Of a DNA stretch of 64,000 nucleotides, positions 30,336 through 43,453 are shown in pieces. A model generated the notes under the pieces. The model ran no database searches. It saw only the letters and a list, made by a program, of their open reading frames with translations, and was not told where the DNA came from. The translations under genes were made by a program, and so were the position numbers. The stretch is taken from contig JBAIAC010000004.1 of NCBI GenBank assembly GCA_037349315.1, forward strand, positions 31,375,001-31,439,000. The letters run 5' to 3'. This stretch comes from Chelydra serpentina. Taxonomy: Eukaryota; Chordata; Testudines; Chelydridae. The number at the start of each line of letters is the position of its first letter. The first letter of the stretch is position 1.

Positions 30336-31375
30336 AAATATATATATTCATCATATCTCCCAGTAGACTCTTTCCTAACTGTTTTAAAAGATACTATTGC
30401 AGGCACTAGGCAGCTGTGACCATTTGGTCTCCAGGTGAGCTGAAAACATGAACTGCTGGGTTACTCATTTCAATAATGTCCCTATAGATATAGTGTACTA
30501 AGTCTTCTAACCACTGAAGAATCCCCATAGACATCCGAGAAAGACAGAGAGAGAGCAAAAAAGTGGCTTTAATCTGGCTGCATGAATATGCAAAAAAATG
30601 GCTAAGCTAATGATGCCGATACTGCTTTCCAGTTTTGTTATTGTAGAGACTGAAGTTTTTGAAAATTGTGCTTCTCTGTAGGTTTGTGCAAAGGGGATCC
30701 TTTTCTTATTTCCTAACGTGAATGCAACTGGTAGGGGGATTGTTAAATAGGTCTGTTAAGCAATAATATGGTAGGAGAGCTGTTGTGTGCAGTGTATATC
30801 TAAGAGTCTTAATAAAGACTGCACTAAAATTACTGTTCAGATTTTAGTATCCATTGTGCATTATTTTTACACATCCTGTTATTCACAAACACAGAGAAAA
30901 TAACACTAAGAGTGAACATCTCACATTGTGGAGGGCCCACTAAAGGCCCTCTGCATTTCTGAACTCTTCCAGCCTATGATCAATGTGGGAGGAACAGCTG
31001 TGTGGGATGTGCTGGCTCTGAACAGACAGAGGTGAGCATTTGGGGAATCTGGGGAGGGACTACTGGATTCACTCTGACATGAATCCCGTGGCTGGGAACC
31101 CTTGCAGAAGGGATTCAGAGCAGCAGCAGCCACTTTTCCAACCCAGCAGATGCAATATCAGCCCTGGAAAGGCTGTGCTTCAGCTCTACCCCTTGCCAGA
31201 GAGTGGAAAGATGAACTCCATCTGCCAAACCCCCATGAGTTGCCTGTACAAAGGCAGTTTACTCAAGTGCTACTATTCTAATGGGGGGTCTCCCTCAGCC
31301 TCTCCTGTTGAAGCTGTTCCACTCTGGATACATAATTAAATAGTGATCGGGCCAGAGAGGGAGGATGAGAATGAC
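30336..31375. other. No recognised feature
   Basis: Chance ORFs only; no domain, tandem array or element end identified. Confidence 0.45.
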
Positions 31376-31377
31376 TG

Positions 31378-31660
31378 TATTGCATGGTGGGTAGGGCATT
31401 CATGTGGGAGACCCAGGATCCAGTTCCCCTGCTCCAACGGCTGTTTATTTATTTACCCAAAGTGGAACAGCTTCCACAGGAGAGATTGAGGGAGCCCAGC
31501 ATCAGAATATCCCATAGCCCACTACTTTGGGCACTCACCGGAGAGGTGGCAAACCCCTTTTCAAATCCCTTCTCCTCATCAAGCAGAGCAAGGCTTGAAC
31601 TGGGGGTCTCCCACATCCTGGGTGATTACCCTTACCACTGGGCTAAAATTTATAAGGGAG
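31378..31660. repeat. Inverted pair of tRNA-like SINE fragments
   Basis: Left copy (about 31378-31432): GGTGGGTAGGGCATTCATG, GGGAGACCCAGGATCCAG. Right copy (about 31590-31656), on the reverse strand: TTTAGCCCAGTGGTAAGGG, GGGAGACCCCCAGTTCAAG. They face each other across about 160 bp. Both resemble the tRNA part of an old reptile SINE; box B-like AGTTCAAGCC is visible only in the right copy. Confidence 0.6.
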
Positions 31661-32014
31661 GTCCTCCTCCTCCATTGTTTTTTTGAACACCTTAGGTGCC
31701 TGACTGCAGGCAAGAGCTTCTGGCTATGAATCCCAAGGAGAGATAAGCACCTCCCTGCCACTTGGACTTCGGTGCCTAACTGCCTGGGAGGGACAGGACT
31801 TAGCACTCACCCCTTTCCTTGGAATCTCTCATTGGCTGGCTTAGGCGGCGCTGCACTCAACACACTGACTTTGTGCTTCCCAGTGATTTTCCAGGTGCCT
31901 CAGCATCACCAGGCCTAAGTCTCTGTGAAACTAGCCCACTGCGGAGGAATGAATGGCACAAAGAATGGATGATGTTACATGGGAACTTTATCTTTAGGTC
32001 ACTGGTTTATTATT
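31661..32014. other. No clear feature
   Basis: Phrases such as AGGTGCCTGACTGCAGGC and GGTGCCTAACTGCC suggest decay of the same old repeat family; no boundary can be given. Confidence 0.35.
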
Positions 32015-32180
32015 ATTGTTTGTTTGTTTAGCAGTAGCACCAAGGGGACCCGGTCATGGACCAAGATCCCATTTTGCTAGGTGCTGTACCAACACAGAAC
32101 AAAGGGACTGTCCATGCTGAAAGAGCTTATAATCTAGGTATAAAACAAGAGATGGATACAGATAGACAGAAAAGCACAAG
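32015..32180 (+). repeat. Ancient amniote interspersed repeat
   Basis: TTATTATTATTG tract followed by GCAGTAGCACCAAGGGGAC, TGCTAGGTGCTGTACCAACA, AAAGAGCTTATAATCTAGG and AGAGATGGATACAGATAGA. I recognise the wording as a common dispersed amniote repeat; I cannot give its catalogue name. Confidence 0.6.
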
Positions 32181-32639
32181 TAAACAATGAGACAATACTG
32201 GCCAGCATGATAAGCAGCAGTCTCAGCCCTCCAGTTGCCTAACCATTATCAAGTTTTTTGTAAGCATCATAGCAGAGGAGTGGCTTAAGGAGGGACCTGA
32301 AGCAGGACAATGTGTTTATGAGGAGCTCTTCCCCTGTGTGAGGGTCAGCATGGGAGAAAGCACAAAGATGCTAGTTTGAAAATTTAACAAGTTGGCAACA
32401 AAGGCTGGCATCATTGGCAGAGTGGAGGTTTAAATCTAGGACAAACTGGTAGTGACTAAATGTTATTACTTTCTGGTGGCTGTTTCATTGTCTGTGTAAA
32501 AGAAATGAGTAGTCTCCGTTCAGAACTAATTGGCATCTGATAAATTTTCTCAGCAGAAAGGCCAAGGAATGACTGAATTTGGAAAATGAACTGCACCTGA
32601 ATATATCAGGCTCCTTCTAGGATGTAAATGAGTCCATAG

Positions 32640-32985
32640 GGGTCAGATTCTGATCTCACTTTAACCAATGTAACTCCATGGACTTAAATGCAGTTTGTTA
32701 CTCTTGATTTACACTAATAAATATAAAGAATTATCTGTCAATCTACATTCATGCAGTTTATATACCTAGGAAATGAAAGAAAGGGTAAATTAGAGTTGTG
32801 ATGAAGCCTACTTATTCCTTCTTTCACATTCCAATTAATTGCTCTTCATTCTATATCCCTCTCTTCTCATTCCTTGAGGCCAAATTTGCTGTCATTTACA
32901 CCAGTGTAAATCAATGTGATTGCACTGAAATAATTGGGAGTTACACCAGAATTACTTATGACAAAATGTGATCCTTGATGTGTTT
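32640..32985. repeat. Two copies of the palindromic TTTACAC repeat family
   Basis: About 32640-32720 (GTCAGATTCTGATCTCAC, GTAACTCCATGGACTTAAAT, TTGATTTACACTAAT) and about 32878-32985 (GCTGTCATTTACACCAGTG, AATTGGGAGTTACACCAG). Same family as the copies at 10466/11731, 50050 and 58370. Confidence 0.6.
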
Positions 32986-34055
32986 TACCAACCCATATCC
33001 TTACCCAGTTACACTAATTTACTAATGTGTAATTTCCGCTGTTTTACAGATCACCTGAATTTGACCTGATGATATTGGAACACCTACCGTTTATTAATTA
33101 AATAGACTGTGTAATTACAAAGAATTTTTATTTCTTTACAAAAGCATCCCATTTGGAACACAATTTAAGCATACCGCTGAAATGGAGAGAGGCAAATCAT
33201 CCTCTTGAACTATAAGGGACAGATGTCTCCACTGCCAGATATCAATGAATCCTTCATTTGTATTTTAAAATAAAAGATTTAGGTGGTAAAATATTTGTAC
33301 AGAATGGTCTCAAGAGCTTCCTGGGGTTATCTTGTTTTGAGGAACATTTCATACACACATTTCTCTGAAAAACATTTTATTGATAACAATAGCAAAAAAC
33401 AAAAACAAAAAACCCCCAAGATGTATCATTTATGCAAAAATCAATATGACTAAATACCCATTGTAAAATGTCAACTTAAACCAGATGAGAACTCCATTAA
33501 AGGGAGGGTAAGTCTATTTTAAGACCGAACGAACTTGAACCAATTCGTACTTATCTGAGAAAGAAGAACTGCATAAAAAAGCATGTAATAGCATGACTCT
33601 CAGTTCCGCTAGAGATAAGGATGAGTTGGCTCTTCTTCTACTAATCCCTGATTTAATATCATAGCTATTTAAAACTTTATGTAGCTGAAATTTGATATAT
33701 AAGTCATCAGAATTAATGTCTACTTTTTAATTTAAAAATTGGTATAAATTCATTCAACTGTTTAGGTGAATAAGGACAATGTATGTCCTTTCAGAATTTG
33801 GGGGCATGCAAGTCTTTGAGAAATAGAGGCCTGCGTTAACTAAAGTCCATGAAGTTGACACTTCCATATCAAAAGAAAATGTATACAGAGCTTTTCATCC
33901 TCAAAACACTTTACAAATATTAATTAATCCCATCAACACATGCATTAGGTGTATCAGGAAAGAACTTTTACCAACAATTTTTAAGGGGGAAAAGGAAAGC
34001 AGACAGGTTAAGTGGCTTTCCAAAGGTCACACAGGGATTTAGAGCCAGATTTCCA
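32986..34055. other. AT-rich spacer
   Basis: No coding or repeat feature I can support. Confidence 0.45.
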
Positions 34056-34059
34056 ATTT

Positions 34060-34275
34060 GCTCAGCACCCATAATTGGGGCCAGATTTTCAGAAATACTC
34101 AGCTCTCATTTAGGTATCTAAATGAAGTGATGAGACTTTCAGAAGCACTCAGCATCCACTGAAAGCAATGAGCTGCTAGTTGCAAACCATTTTAAAAATC
34201 TGACCCTTTTATTTAGGTGCCTAAATAGGAACAATTGCATGCTGAGCTCTCATGAGAATTTGGCCCTTAGTGTCA
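34060..34275. repeat. Ancient repeat with TTTAGGTGCCTAAAT palindrome
   Basis: Contains GGGGCCAGATTTTCAGAAAT, CATTTAGGTATCTAAATG, TTTAGGTGCCTAAATAGG and AGAATTTGGCCC. Its ends are complementary (GGCCAGATTTTCAG with GAATTTGGCCC), suggesting a decayed MITE-like unit. A second copy is at about 60465-60610. Confidence 0.55.
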
Positions 34276-34950
34276 GTCAGGCTATAAAACTTAGGGCTTC
34301 TTGGCATTGAGTTCTGTGCTCAGACCATGCCACACAAGCATTGCCATGACAATGCAAGCCACTGACAGAATGAAATCATGCTGCACAGCAATACACATGT
34401 AAGTATCTGGAGAAAAATGTATGATATTAACATGATGCCAAAATTATGGCAGTACAAAAATCAAAAGATAATAAAGGACCCAGTCCAAACTCCACTGAAG
34501 TAAAGTAGGAATATTTTATTGACATCAATAGGCTTTGCCTAAGGTCTGTAGTATAGTCAAGAAGAGATAATCAACCATTCAAGATACTTCAATGACAGTT
34601 TTGTCTGTGTAAAAAATCCATACAAACTATACTACCATTACAAATACATTACACTCCATAAAGGTACCATAAATATACATTTGAAACATAAGGCCATAAA
34701 AGCTAAGAAATTCTGAGCTAAGCCTGCATATCCTTGACTCAGCAGAGATGAAGATGGTTTTTCCATAAAAGTCCACAGATATATATTGCAGAGGAGCCAT
34801 ATGTTAGTGATGGTAACATAGGATTTAGGCCTGTTTATTTTCCTGAGATAGAATTTTGGGTTTTGTTTGCCCATTTGAATTTTGTGGTTTTTAAAATACA
34901 ATTGTTTGTGTCTTATATCCTTACTGACATATATGAACAAGGAACAAAGA
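34276..34950. other. No recognised feature
   Basis: AT-rich; chance reverse-strand ORF at 34638-34940 without motif. Confidence 0.45.
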
Positions 34951-34951
34951 C

Positions 34952-35465
34952 ACTGTGTGTTGCTTCTGCCTACAGCCAGATGGGGGTTTTAGTAGAATGA
35001 GAAAAGATAAGAAATAGAGTTAAGGTGTTGCTGGATATGGTGGGAGTTTAATATACGAATGTACAATTGAAAGACAGTTCTGCCCTGACTCCTCTCCAAA
35101 GACAAGATCAGGCAACCAGTTAGGAGGGGCAAAGGGGATCGGTGAGGAGATATAAGAAACATTAAAAGCCAAAGAAAAGGTGACCCTGGCCAGAGCACAA
35201 CCTCACTTCCTAAACCTCCCATGGGGTACAAAAGAGATGGTCCCGAAGCCCCCAGATTCAAGACCCTACAAAATGAATATGACCATAGATTGTAAAGGGT
35301 GGTACCAGGGGCGAGCACTACAAGTATAATTAAGCCTACTAAGAAGGAGGAGGAAAGAAGGAAGTTTTAGTGGTGTAAAGCGCCATGGTTATGCGTGCTT
35401 GTTAACCCCAATAAACATTGCATTGTCTGCACTTTGGACTTTGATCTTCTGCTTTCTGCCTGCAG
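34952..35465 (+). mobile_element. Possible LTR remnant
   Basis: Starts near TGTGTGTTGCTTCTGCC and contains CCCCAATAAACATTGCATTG (AATAAA at about 35410) followed by a T/C-rich stretch ending CTTTCTGCCTGCA at about 35464. This wording is like the R/U5 region of vertebrate endogenous retroviral LTRs. No target duplication or internal coding region was found, so the call rests on layout alone. Confidence 0.35.
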
Positions 35466-37299
35466 TGAGTAAAGAAGGCCTCAAATTTGAAAGCCTGGGA
35501 TCTTCGATAGAAAAAGAGATGATCAAAGCGCTACACCTAAAAAGGAAGGGCCCATTCCCTGACTTCTAATGAAAGGCCCTGGTGACCACGGGATCTCTGC
35601 TGCCTGTCTGCGGACTGTGCTTAGTCAAGGTGCTGCAGCTCTGAAGAAAATGGGCAGCAGGATTGTTACAACCCAATTTATAATATTTCATGATCTCCAA
35701 CAGAGGCTGGTTTGAATCTACACCCTGGATCCATTAGTGCTGGATTATTTTCCTTCTGCTGGGCTGAAATCTAACCTTTATCCTCTGTCTAGGCCTGACT
35801 GAGTAGTGGGATGGAGGGCACATAGGTGCGTATTTGTGATGCATATTGGCAAAAGAGGGTTGGGTGTCAGTTCTCAGAGACGGTATTTTATACAGCACAG
35901 ATCCATATGTGATCATGCTGGCTCCAGAGTGTATCTACCTTTACATTCGTTCCCCAAAACTCACTTACCATGTTCTCTTTCTCCCTGCAGGATAGTGCTG
36001 GGATGGTGAATGTTGAGCACAGCCCACACAGTGACAATGGTATTTGTAGTGTTATTTCCTTCTATCTCCTGTCCCCTCAGTGCTAGAGAAACAGTAGATT
36101 CCTGCTGAGGCAGGGAGAGAGTCTAGATAAGTCTAATCCAGGGAGTCAGTCCACACTTTTCCAAAACCTCACTGACACTGCAGGAAACACCTCAGGTGCT
36201 GAGGGAGCACCGCTGGGAGGGAAAAGAATCTCCTGTCCTTGTGTCTGGAATTATCAGGTAAGTGAAATGAGACTGATAGATGTGGGACCTTTCTCCCTTC
36301 CCCCTGCATTGCCACACCGATAGACGGTAAATAGGAATGCATTATGACCTCAGGACAACCACTGCTGGAGAGGTTTGTCTGTGCACGTCAAGTCAGGCAC
36401 AGCCAGCAGAGCTATTCACCACCCTCATTTCACCACAGGTCAGAGGAGGTGACTAAGCAACAGACCCAGGTCCTAGGAGTCGCTCAGGCAGTGAGTTCCA
36501 AGAAGCTCCTTCCCACCCCATCTTCAACCCTGCAGAACAGACAGAGGGGAAGACCATTATCACCCTGTAGACGCACCCTCCCCCTCCCACTCTCCCTTTT
36601 CCCATGACAGTGGGGAAAGAGTAACATTAGAAAACACAAAGAAGGCCCTGGACTCCCTTACTGCCTAAGGGGCCAGAGGGAGGGAGGAAAGAAGACCCTA
36701 ATTTCCCTTGGGGCAGAGATAAAAGGGAATATTCCCAGCAAGACTGAGAGAGAAGAGAAGATACCCTTTGATGAGGGAGAGCTGGCCTAAACCTGTGTCC
36801 TAAATTCTACAGAGAAAGAAAGACCCACTCACTGATCCTTAAGCAAGCCACTGGGCTCCCATCTATAAACCACAGCAGGAAGAATTGAAAGTGGATTGGT
36901 CCACAGGGCCTCTGGTGAGGCAGTACATTGTGGGAGGCTGGCAGGGTTGGGGGGCCTAGATATTTTTGGGGCAGTTAGACTGCCTGAGTTTCCATTATTT
37001 CAGTGCTTTTGTACACTATCCCTGAAATTCAAATATGTTTGAGGTTCCTTCCTTGCTGGTTTGAGATGTATTTTCCAGTGTTGTAACTAAGTGTTGTGCC
37101 TGGTATATGCAATATTCCAGTGCTGATCGTGGGATTTGCATATTTGATTTAATAAAATAGGACTCCGGTCCCAATTTGAGACACTGTGGCTTCCTGAACA
37201 GCAAATGCTCAAAAACTGGGGTATTCTGAACAAAAAATGTGGCACCATTGAGAGAAATCCAAATCTCCCCTGAACTCTCTCCTGGGTTATCATTGTGTA
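35466..37299. other. No gene recognised
   Basis: Moderately purine-rich sequence with short chance ORFs. No domain, splice-bounded exon or repeat terminus I could support. Confidence 0.45.
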
Positions 37300-38125
37300 G
37301 ATGCCTAGGTGCAAGGCTGGAGATATATGAGTATCCTGGAACCAACACTACCTCTTGTCCCAGCCATGCTCAGAATGTCACCTCCCTGATGAGCCTACTG
37401 CAAGCATAAAACAAGGATCCAGAGTCCAAATTATAGAAGATTTCCTTCTTCCAATAACAATTGCAGTAACTATAAACAAAACATAGTATTCCAACTACTG
37501 AATAGGCACACACAAAAACACACCCAAAAAATCACTCAGGAGAATGCTGGCACCTAGTTTCAGAGAGATAAAATATTGGAGAAATCATGAGTGAATCAGG
37601 AAATTCCAATACCCAAGTCAGCTTCCCAAAAAACCAAAAACCGGAACAGAAACTTAGAGAGAAGTTTGTTGGGGCCCAGTTATGGAATATGATTATTTCA
37701 TCATTCCAAAAACTGTCATGGTGGGGGTAGATTCCCTAGTGGGGTGTGTGGGAAAAGGTGCATCAGTGGCATTCCGCCAACACCACCTACACTACGACCC
37801 CTCCTGGCAGCTTCTATCCCTGAAGGTGTCACCTCCCTACTCAGTCTATTGCCAGGTTCCTTTGTTGAATAACCCATAGATCAGTTTTCAAAAATAATGA
37901 GTGATCTCTCCTGCTAAAATTACTGAATAATCATGGGGAATTTGGAATAAGGCAGAATATTCTTCTCCCTGACTCAGCTCAAATTTTGCACAACTACACA
38001 CATGCAGAGATGATAATGGGGTCCAGTCATAGTTTAGTAAAGAAACTGGGTATACAGGAATGCATACTGCTGATAGAGCCACAGCTGATCACACCAGGAT
38101 TCAGATTCCAAATTCCAGAAACTGA

Positions 38126-38502
38126 GGCCATGTCTACAATGCCCTGCAGTTCAGATAACTGGAGTGTAAATAGCAGTTCACACTAAAGTGCCGCTCTGGA
38201 ACTCCCCGGTGTTTATGCTGCAGGTCCAAACTAAAAGGTTCCTACTTCACATTAATGTAATCCTGTTTGAAGAGGACTGCACTTTTAGTTCACACCGGCA
38301 CAGAGTGACCAGATGTCCCGATTTTATAGGGACAGTCCCAATATTCTGGGCTTTTTCTTATATAGGCTCCTATTACCCCTCACATCCTGTCCCAATTTTT
38401 CACACTTTCTATCTGGTCACCCTACACCCGCAGCATAACACAGGGGAATTACAATACAGCAGTTTGGTGTGCACTGCTATTCACACAGCCGCAGACAAGC
38501 CC
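38126..38502. mobile_element. Harbinger-type MITE in the tandem array, with nested hAT MITE
   Basis: Ends GGCCATGTCTACAATGC and, on the reverse strand, GGGCTTGTCTGCGGC. Flanked by TGA (38123-38125 and 38503-38505), fitting a 3-bp duplication. The array sequence resumes on both sides. Interrupted by the hAT MITE at 38301-38424; without it the element is about 245 bp. Confidence 0.75.
38301..38424. mobile_element. hAT-type MITE (AGGGTGACCAGA family), copy 3
   Basis: 124 bp, ends CAGAGTGACCAGATGTCCCG and ATCTGGTCACCCTA. Flanks CACCGGCA (38293-38300) and CACCCGCA (38425-38432) form an 8-bp target duplication with one mismatch. Confidence 0.88.
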
Positions 38503-40652
38503 TGAGTTTGCTAATAAAATTACTGCATAATCATTCAGCTACTTAGGAATGAGACAGGACGTTCCCATCGCTGAACGTCCTGAAACTAAGAAAAAATACA
38601 AACAAAAATAACAGTTGGGACCCATTCATAGTCTCTGGAAGATAGAGGGTAACTAGGAAAAGAAAACAATGTCTTACCCCTGCTAGCAGAGTCCATCTTT
38701 GAAAAGGTAACGTCCAGGCGGAGCATACTGCTAGGATTAATAGCTGATCAAAGTAGCTATCAGGTTCCAAATTTCAGAATAAGTGTCCACTAAAATGTAT
38801 TGCATAACATTCACCCAATTAGGAACAAGAGATGACATTGCCATCCCTGAATATCCTGAAACAAAGAAAAAAATATGAATAAAAGAAAATGGGGAGACAC
38901 CTCAGTTTTTGAAGACAATGGGTAAATAGGAAGAAAGAAAAAACATCCCTCCTAAGAATTAGAATCTGTTACCTCCATGCTGAGAAAACTGTTATGACAA
39001 ATGATGCATAAAACCAGGGATCAAATTTCAAATTTGAAAAAGTTATGTCTCCTCCTAAAATAAATAAATAAGATAACAAAACTTTGAAAGAGGCAAGATA
39101 TTCTCATCCCCACTCAACTCAAACTGAAAACAAATAAACCCCGTACAGAGATTATAATGGGACTCATTCAGGTCTGGGATAGAAAATGGGTAAGCAGGAA
39201 GTCAGGCCATATCTTACACAACCATTCTGATAGTGACCAGCTTTAAAATTTTGCCTATGTACTGAGAATAAGGCTAGGATCCATCATGGATTTAAACAGG
39301 ATTTAGATTCTAATTTTCAGGCATTGAGCTTTCCCCTCTAATGAGTACCAAAGAAAAGGGTCTTTTTCAATAAGACAGGATGTTTCCACCTCCGAGTCCA
39401 CTCGGCTTAAAAATAAGTAAGATAGCAACATACACAGAGTGAAAAAGATATGAACCATTTATACCAAATAATTGATCCTTTATTATCAAACTACCCTGTG
39501 GTGGGATACGATGCTGGAGGTATTTGAGTGGCATGCACAGAACACTGACTCCTGTCTCACCCCTCCTTGTAGATTCCATCCCTAAACTTGTCCCTTCCCT
39601 GCTCACGCAACTGACAAGCTTCCATATCTGATCAAACCAGGGATCAGATTTCAAAATTCAGGGGTCCTTCTCCTTCTAAAATTACTGAATCAACCTGGAT
39701 AATTTGGAAAGCGGTAGGAATAGGATATATTTAGCCCCAACTAATTTCAAATTTAAACCCAATAAAACCATAACGAGAAGACAATGGGGCCTGTTTATAG
39801 TCTGGTGAAGAAAGTGGGTAAACAGGAAGGAGTATCACCCTTTATCCCACCCCTTCTGATAGACTCCTGCTTTAAAATGTTATGTTCATGCTGCAAGCAA
39901 TGCTAGTGTCCATAATTGAATAATCCAGAGTTTAGATTCTAATTGCTTGGCATTACATTTTCTCCTCCAACTGGTAAATAGTAGAGGGGCAATTTACAAT
40001 AACCAAGGATGTTTCCAGCTCTGAATCCACTCAATGTTGGAATAACTAATATATAAAACATACAGAGAGTATAAAATCGGGCCCGTTTATACAAAATAAT
40101 CAATCCTTTAGTCCCAGCCTGTTAGGGTATAGATCTCATGGTGAGGTATGAGGCTAGAGGTTTGAGTGGTGTGCAGGTAACACTGCTTCCTGTCTCTCAC
40201 CTCCTGACAGAATCTATCCATGAGCTTACTCAGACAATTAACAGGTTCCTTGGCTGATCAGATTTCAAACTTCAGTTGCTATCTCCCCTCCTAAATTACT
40301 GAAAAAAACCTGGATAATTTGAAAAGTGGGAGGATATTCCCATCACTGACTCAGCTCAAATTTTAAACAAAGAAACCCATACTGAAATACTAATTGGACC
40401 AATTCATAGCCTGGCACAGAAACTAGTTAAGGAAGAAGGCAGGACCACTTCTATGCCACCCCTTCTGATAAAATCTAGCTTTAAAGTATTACCTCCATGC
40501 TGAGAAAAATTCTAGGATCCCATAAATATTTAGACCAGGGTATAGATTCCAAATGTCAAGGCATTAAGTTTTCTCTACTACTTAGTAAATCATAGAGGGT
40601 AATTTGCAATAAAACAGTATGTTTCCAACTCTGAGTCCAAATTAATAATAAC

Positions 40653-41471
40653 TGTCACAGGCCCGTTGAGCCACAACGGGCTCAGCCTTGACCATGACTT
40701 AGCAGCTCTCGCTAAGTCTCACTGATGAACTGGCAACATGAGGGCTAATTAGTGACCCCAGCTGGATATAACAGCGCATAATGAGAAAGGCTGACCCCCA
40801 GCTGTGGCGGAGAAGCGAGGAGAGCGCTACTTAAATAGAGCTGGGAACGCAGGAGAAGAAAGAAGATCCCGGATAGAAGAACAAGGACTTTCCCTCTGGG
40901 AAGAGCCTGAGGCTGAGTTACCCAACAAGGAGACTGGTATGGATGTGGGGAGCCCTGTGGTAGCGCCTGCAACAGGAGAAAGAGACCCACAGGGAGCACA
41001 TTAGGCTCATGTTGAGGGGAGCCCTGAGATAGGGCATAACAGGAGCAGGGAGATCCTCACAGGGAAACTGCTGGAGCCCTTGGTGAAGGGAAGCAGCAGG
41101 GGAATCCTACTGGGGAAGAAGCTAGAGTAGAAAAGCTCTTTAGGGGCCAGGAGAAAGTGCCAAGGAGCGGTAAAGAAAGTGCCAAGGAGAGGACTCCAGT
41201 GGACCCTGAGAGGGGCAAAAAAACTATTAGGGTGAGCATTTGATTAGTACTTTAAGTTGGAACTTTTGTTACCCCAGAAGGAAAGCAAATTGTTCCGTGA
41301 CTTGGCCAGAGGGCTGAACCACAGAAAACCCAGCGATGGAGTAAGCGCTGGCTGCAACTAGGCATTGTGGCTAAGGAAGTGGCCACGGAGGGTGGTATTA
41401 AAGGTGAATTCCCCTGCAGCTCCATGTTTAGGCACAAGAGGGAGCCCTAGAGGTGAGGACATTCCCTTACA
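40653..41471 (+). mobile_element. Solo LTR, 819 bp
   Basis: Begins TGTCACAGGCCCGTTGAG and ends CATTCCCTTACA (TG...CA). Exact 5-bp target duplication ATAAC at 40648-40652 and 41472-41476. A TATA-like TACTTAAATAGAG lies near 40829, supporting plus orientation. No internal region remains, so the copy arose by LTR-LTR recombination. It interrupts the tandem array. Confidence 0.88.
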
Positions 41472-43453
41472 ATAACTAATAAACAAACATGCAGCATAAA
41501 GATAGGTTCCATTTATACAAAATAAAAGATCCTTTATCCCCAAAGTATGTCAGGATGCAAGGCTGGAGGGATATGAGTGGCATGCAGACAACTCCTCCGC
41601 CTGTCTCTGCCCTCCTGATAGATTCAATTCCTGATCTTGTCCTTTCTCTACTCACACAATCGATGGCTTCCTTAACTGATCAAACCAGGGATCAGATTTC
41701 AAAAATCAGGCACTACCTCTCCTTGTCAAATTACTATATAATATTGAGCTAAATAGAAATGAGGTATGATGTTCCTATCCTCAATTCAACTCACATTTTA
41801 AACAAATAGACACAGAGACAATAATGGGATGCACTCATAGTCTGGTGTCAAAACCGCATAAAGAGGAAGTCAGAAAAACATCTTGTACCATCCTGCCTCA
41901 TAGGGTCCATTTTTGAAAGTTTTACCTTTGTGCTCATCATACAAAGTGTAACTGATCAAACTAGGGTTCAGACTTCTTTTTCCAAATTCAAAAGTTTTAA
42001 CTTCCTTTTTAGACTAGCGATTGGATCTTTACTTGATTCAACCTGAGCTCCAAATGCAAACATCAGGATCCATGTTTCTTCTGAAAATAATTCCACAATA
42101 TTCAGTTAATTCAGAATGTTGTGGGATTATTCTGGTCACAAATCAGGAAAAAATAAATAAAAACAAATCTGCAGGGTGTTACCTTGTTGCTGAATCACAG
42201 ACAGAGTAGAAGGGGAATGGAAATTAATCAGGATATTCCTATGGAGTCAAACAAAATACACACAGATACAGTGCAGATTATTGGGACAGTATACACCATG
42301 ATTTTGCCACTATCCTTAAAGCTGTCATGTTCTCTGCTCTTTGCATGATACATGGCTATAGGTATTGCATTCAACCAACACGTCCTCCGTCCTGACAGCT
42401 TCCATTCTTGAGAATGTTTGCTAGGATTCTTATTTTATCAAGCCAGGGTTCAGATTTCAAATGTCAGAAACTGAGTTTCCTAATCAAATAATTGCTTAAA
42501 CTGGGTTAATTAGAAATGAGTCAGGAGATTTCCAGCCCCAAGTCAGCTCAAACTAAGAAATAAAACACACACATAAGGAGAAATGATGGGCCCAGTCACA
42601 GGCTGGTGAAGAACTAGAGTAATGAGGAATTAAGAGGAATTAAGTGCCTGAGGCAAGCCAACTCCAAGAACATGTACAGAGATATGGATTAGAAATGTGA
42701 AGCCCCTTTACACACCATGATCACTCGGTTATTCCCCAAAATGTCATGATGATCCTCTTGTAGCCCTGTGTCGTGTGGTATGGTGTGAAGTCCAAAATGA
42801 CCTATATCTTTTCCCCACCTGCAATCAAATTCCACTCCTGGCTGTGTCAACTCCACTGTTCAGATCCTTAGCTGATCAAACCAGGGTCCAGATTCCAAAT
42901 ATCAGGCACTGGTTTTCATCATAAAACAATTGCATAGAGTTGTGTTAATTAGAATCAGGCTGGAGGTTCTCTAAGTCAGCTCAAACTAAGAAATAAAAAC
43001 ACACATATAAGGAGAAATGTTGGGCCAAGTCACAGACTAGTGAAAAACTGGGGTAATTAGGAATGAAACAGGATGTTTGTATCCCCAAGTCAACAAATCT
43101 AAACAATTCTATAGAGGTCAGAATACTGCAAACATTTACAAAACGTGATTACTCCATCTCAAAAATATTAAGATGTATTTGCCTTGGTATTGTGCTTTCG
43201 CTCTCTAATGCACCATAACCATACACACGCAAAAACGAAATGGGATGCAGTTCCTAAATAGATAGTTTACATTGTCACTTTATAGGTCTCCTGGCAAAGT
43301 GTTGGGGCCCTCATGTGGTGGGGTTCAGGATGTGTTGTACAAGGTAGGTTTATGTTTTGTGCAGTTTACTTCTTTCTTTATGTTCTTCCCAATGAGGGAG
43401 TTGTCACCCACTTCCAAGAAGTCAGAAATGGCTGAGTCCCTACTCAGATGGGG

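Larger units (their letters stand above)
37300..43160 (+). repeat. Degenerate tandem array, alternating monomers of about 275 and 335 bp
   Basis: A recurring landmark, TGATCAAACCAGGGATCAG then TTTCAAAATTCAGG with substitutions, appears near 37417, 37876, 38090, 38745, 39010, 39285, 39632, 39918, 40254, 40530, 41676, 41948, 42438 and 42870. Two flanking contexts alternate: one with ATTCATAGTCTGGTG, GGGTAAACAGGAAG and TTACCTCCATGCTGAG; the other with TTTATACAAAATAAT, CAAGGCTGGAGG-like and GAGTGGCATGC phrases. Copies are highly diverged, so the array is old. It is interrupted by insertions at 38126-38502 and 40653-41471. Confidence 0.85.

Noticed and set aside
37300..43160. CRISPR array
   Set aside because: The repeats are 275-335 bp, diverged, and lack identical short repeats with unique spacers; the host is a vertebrate.
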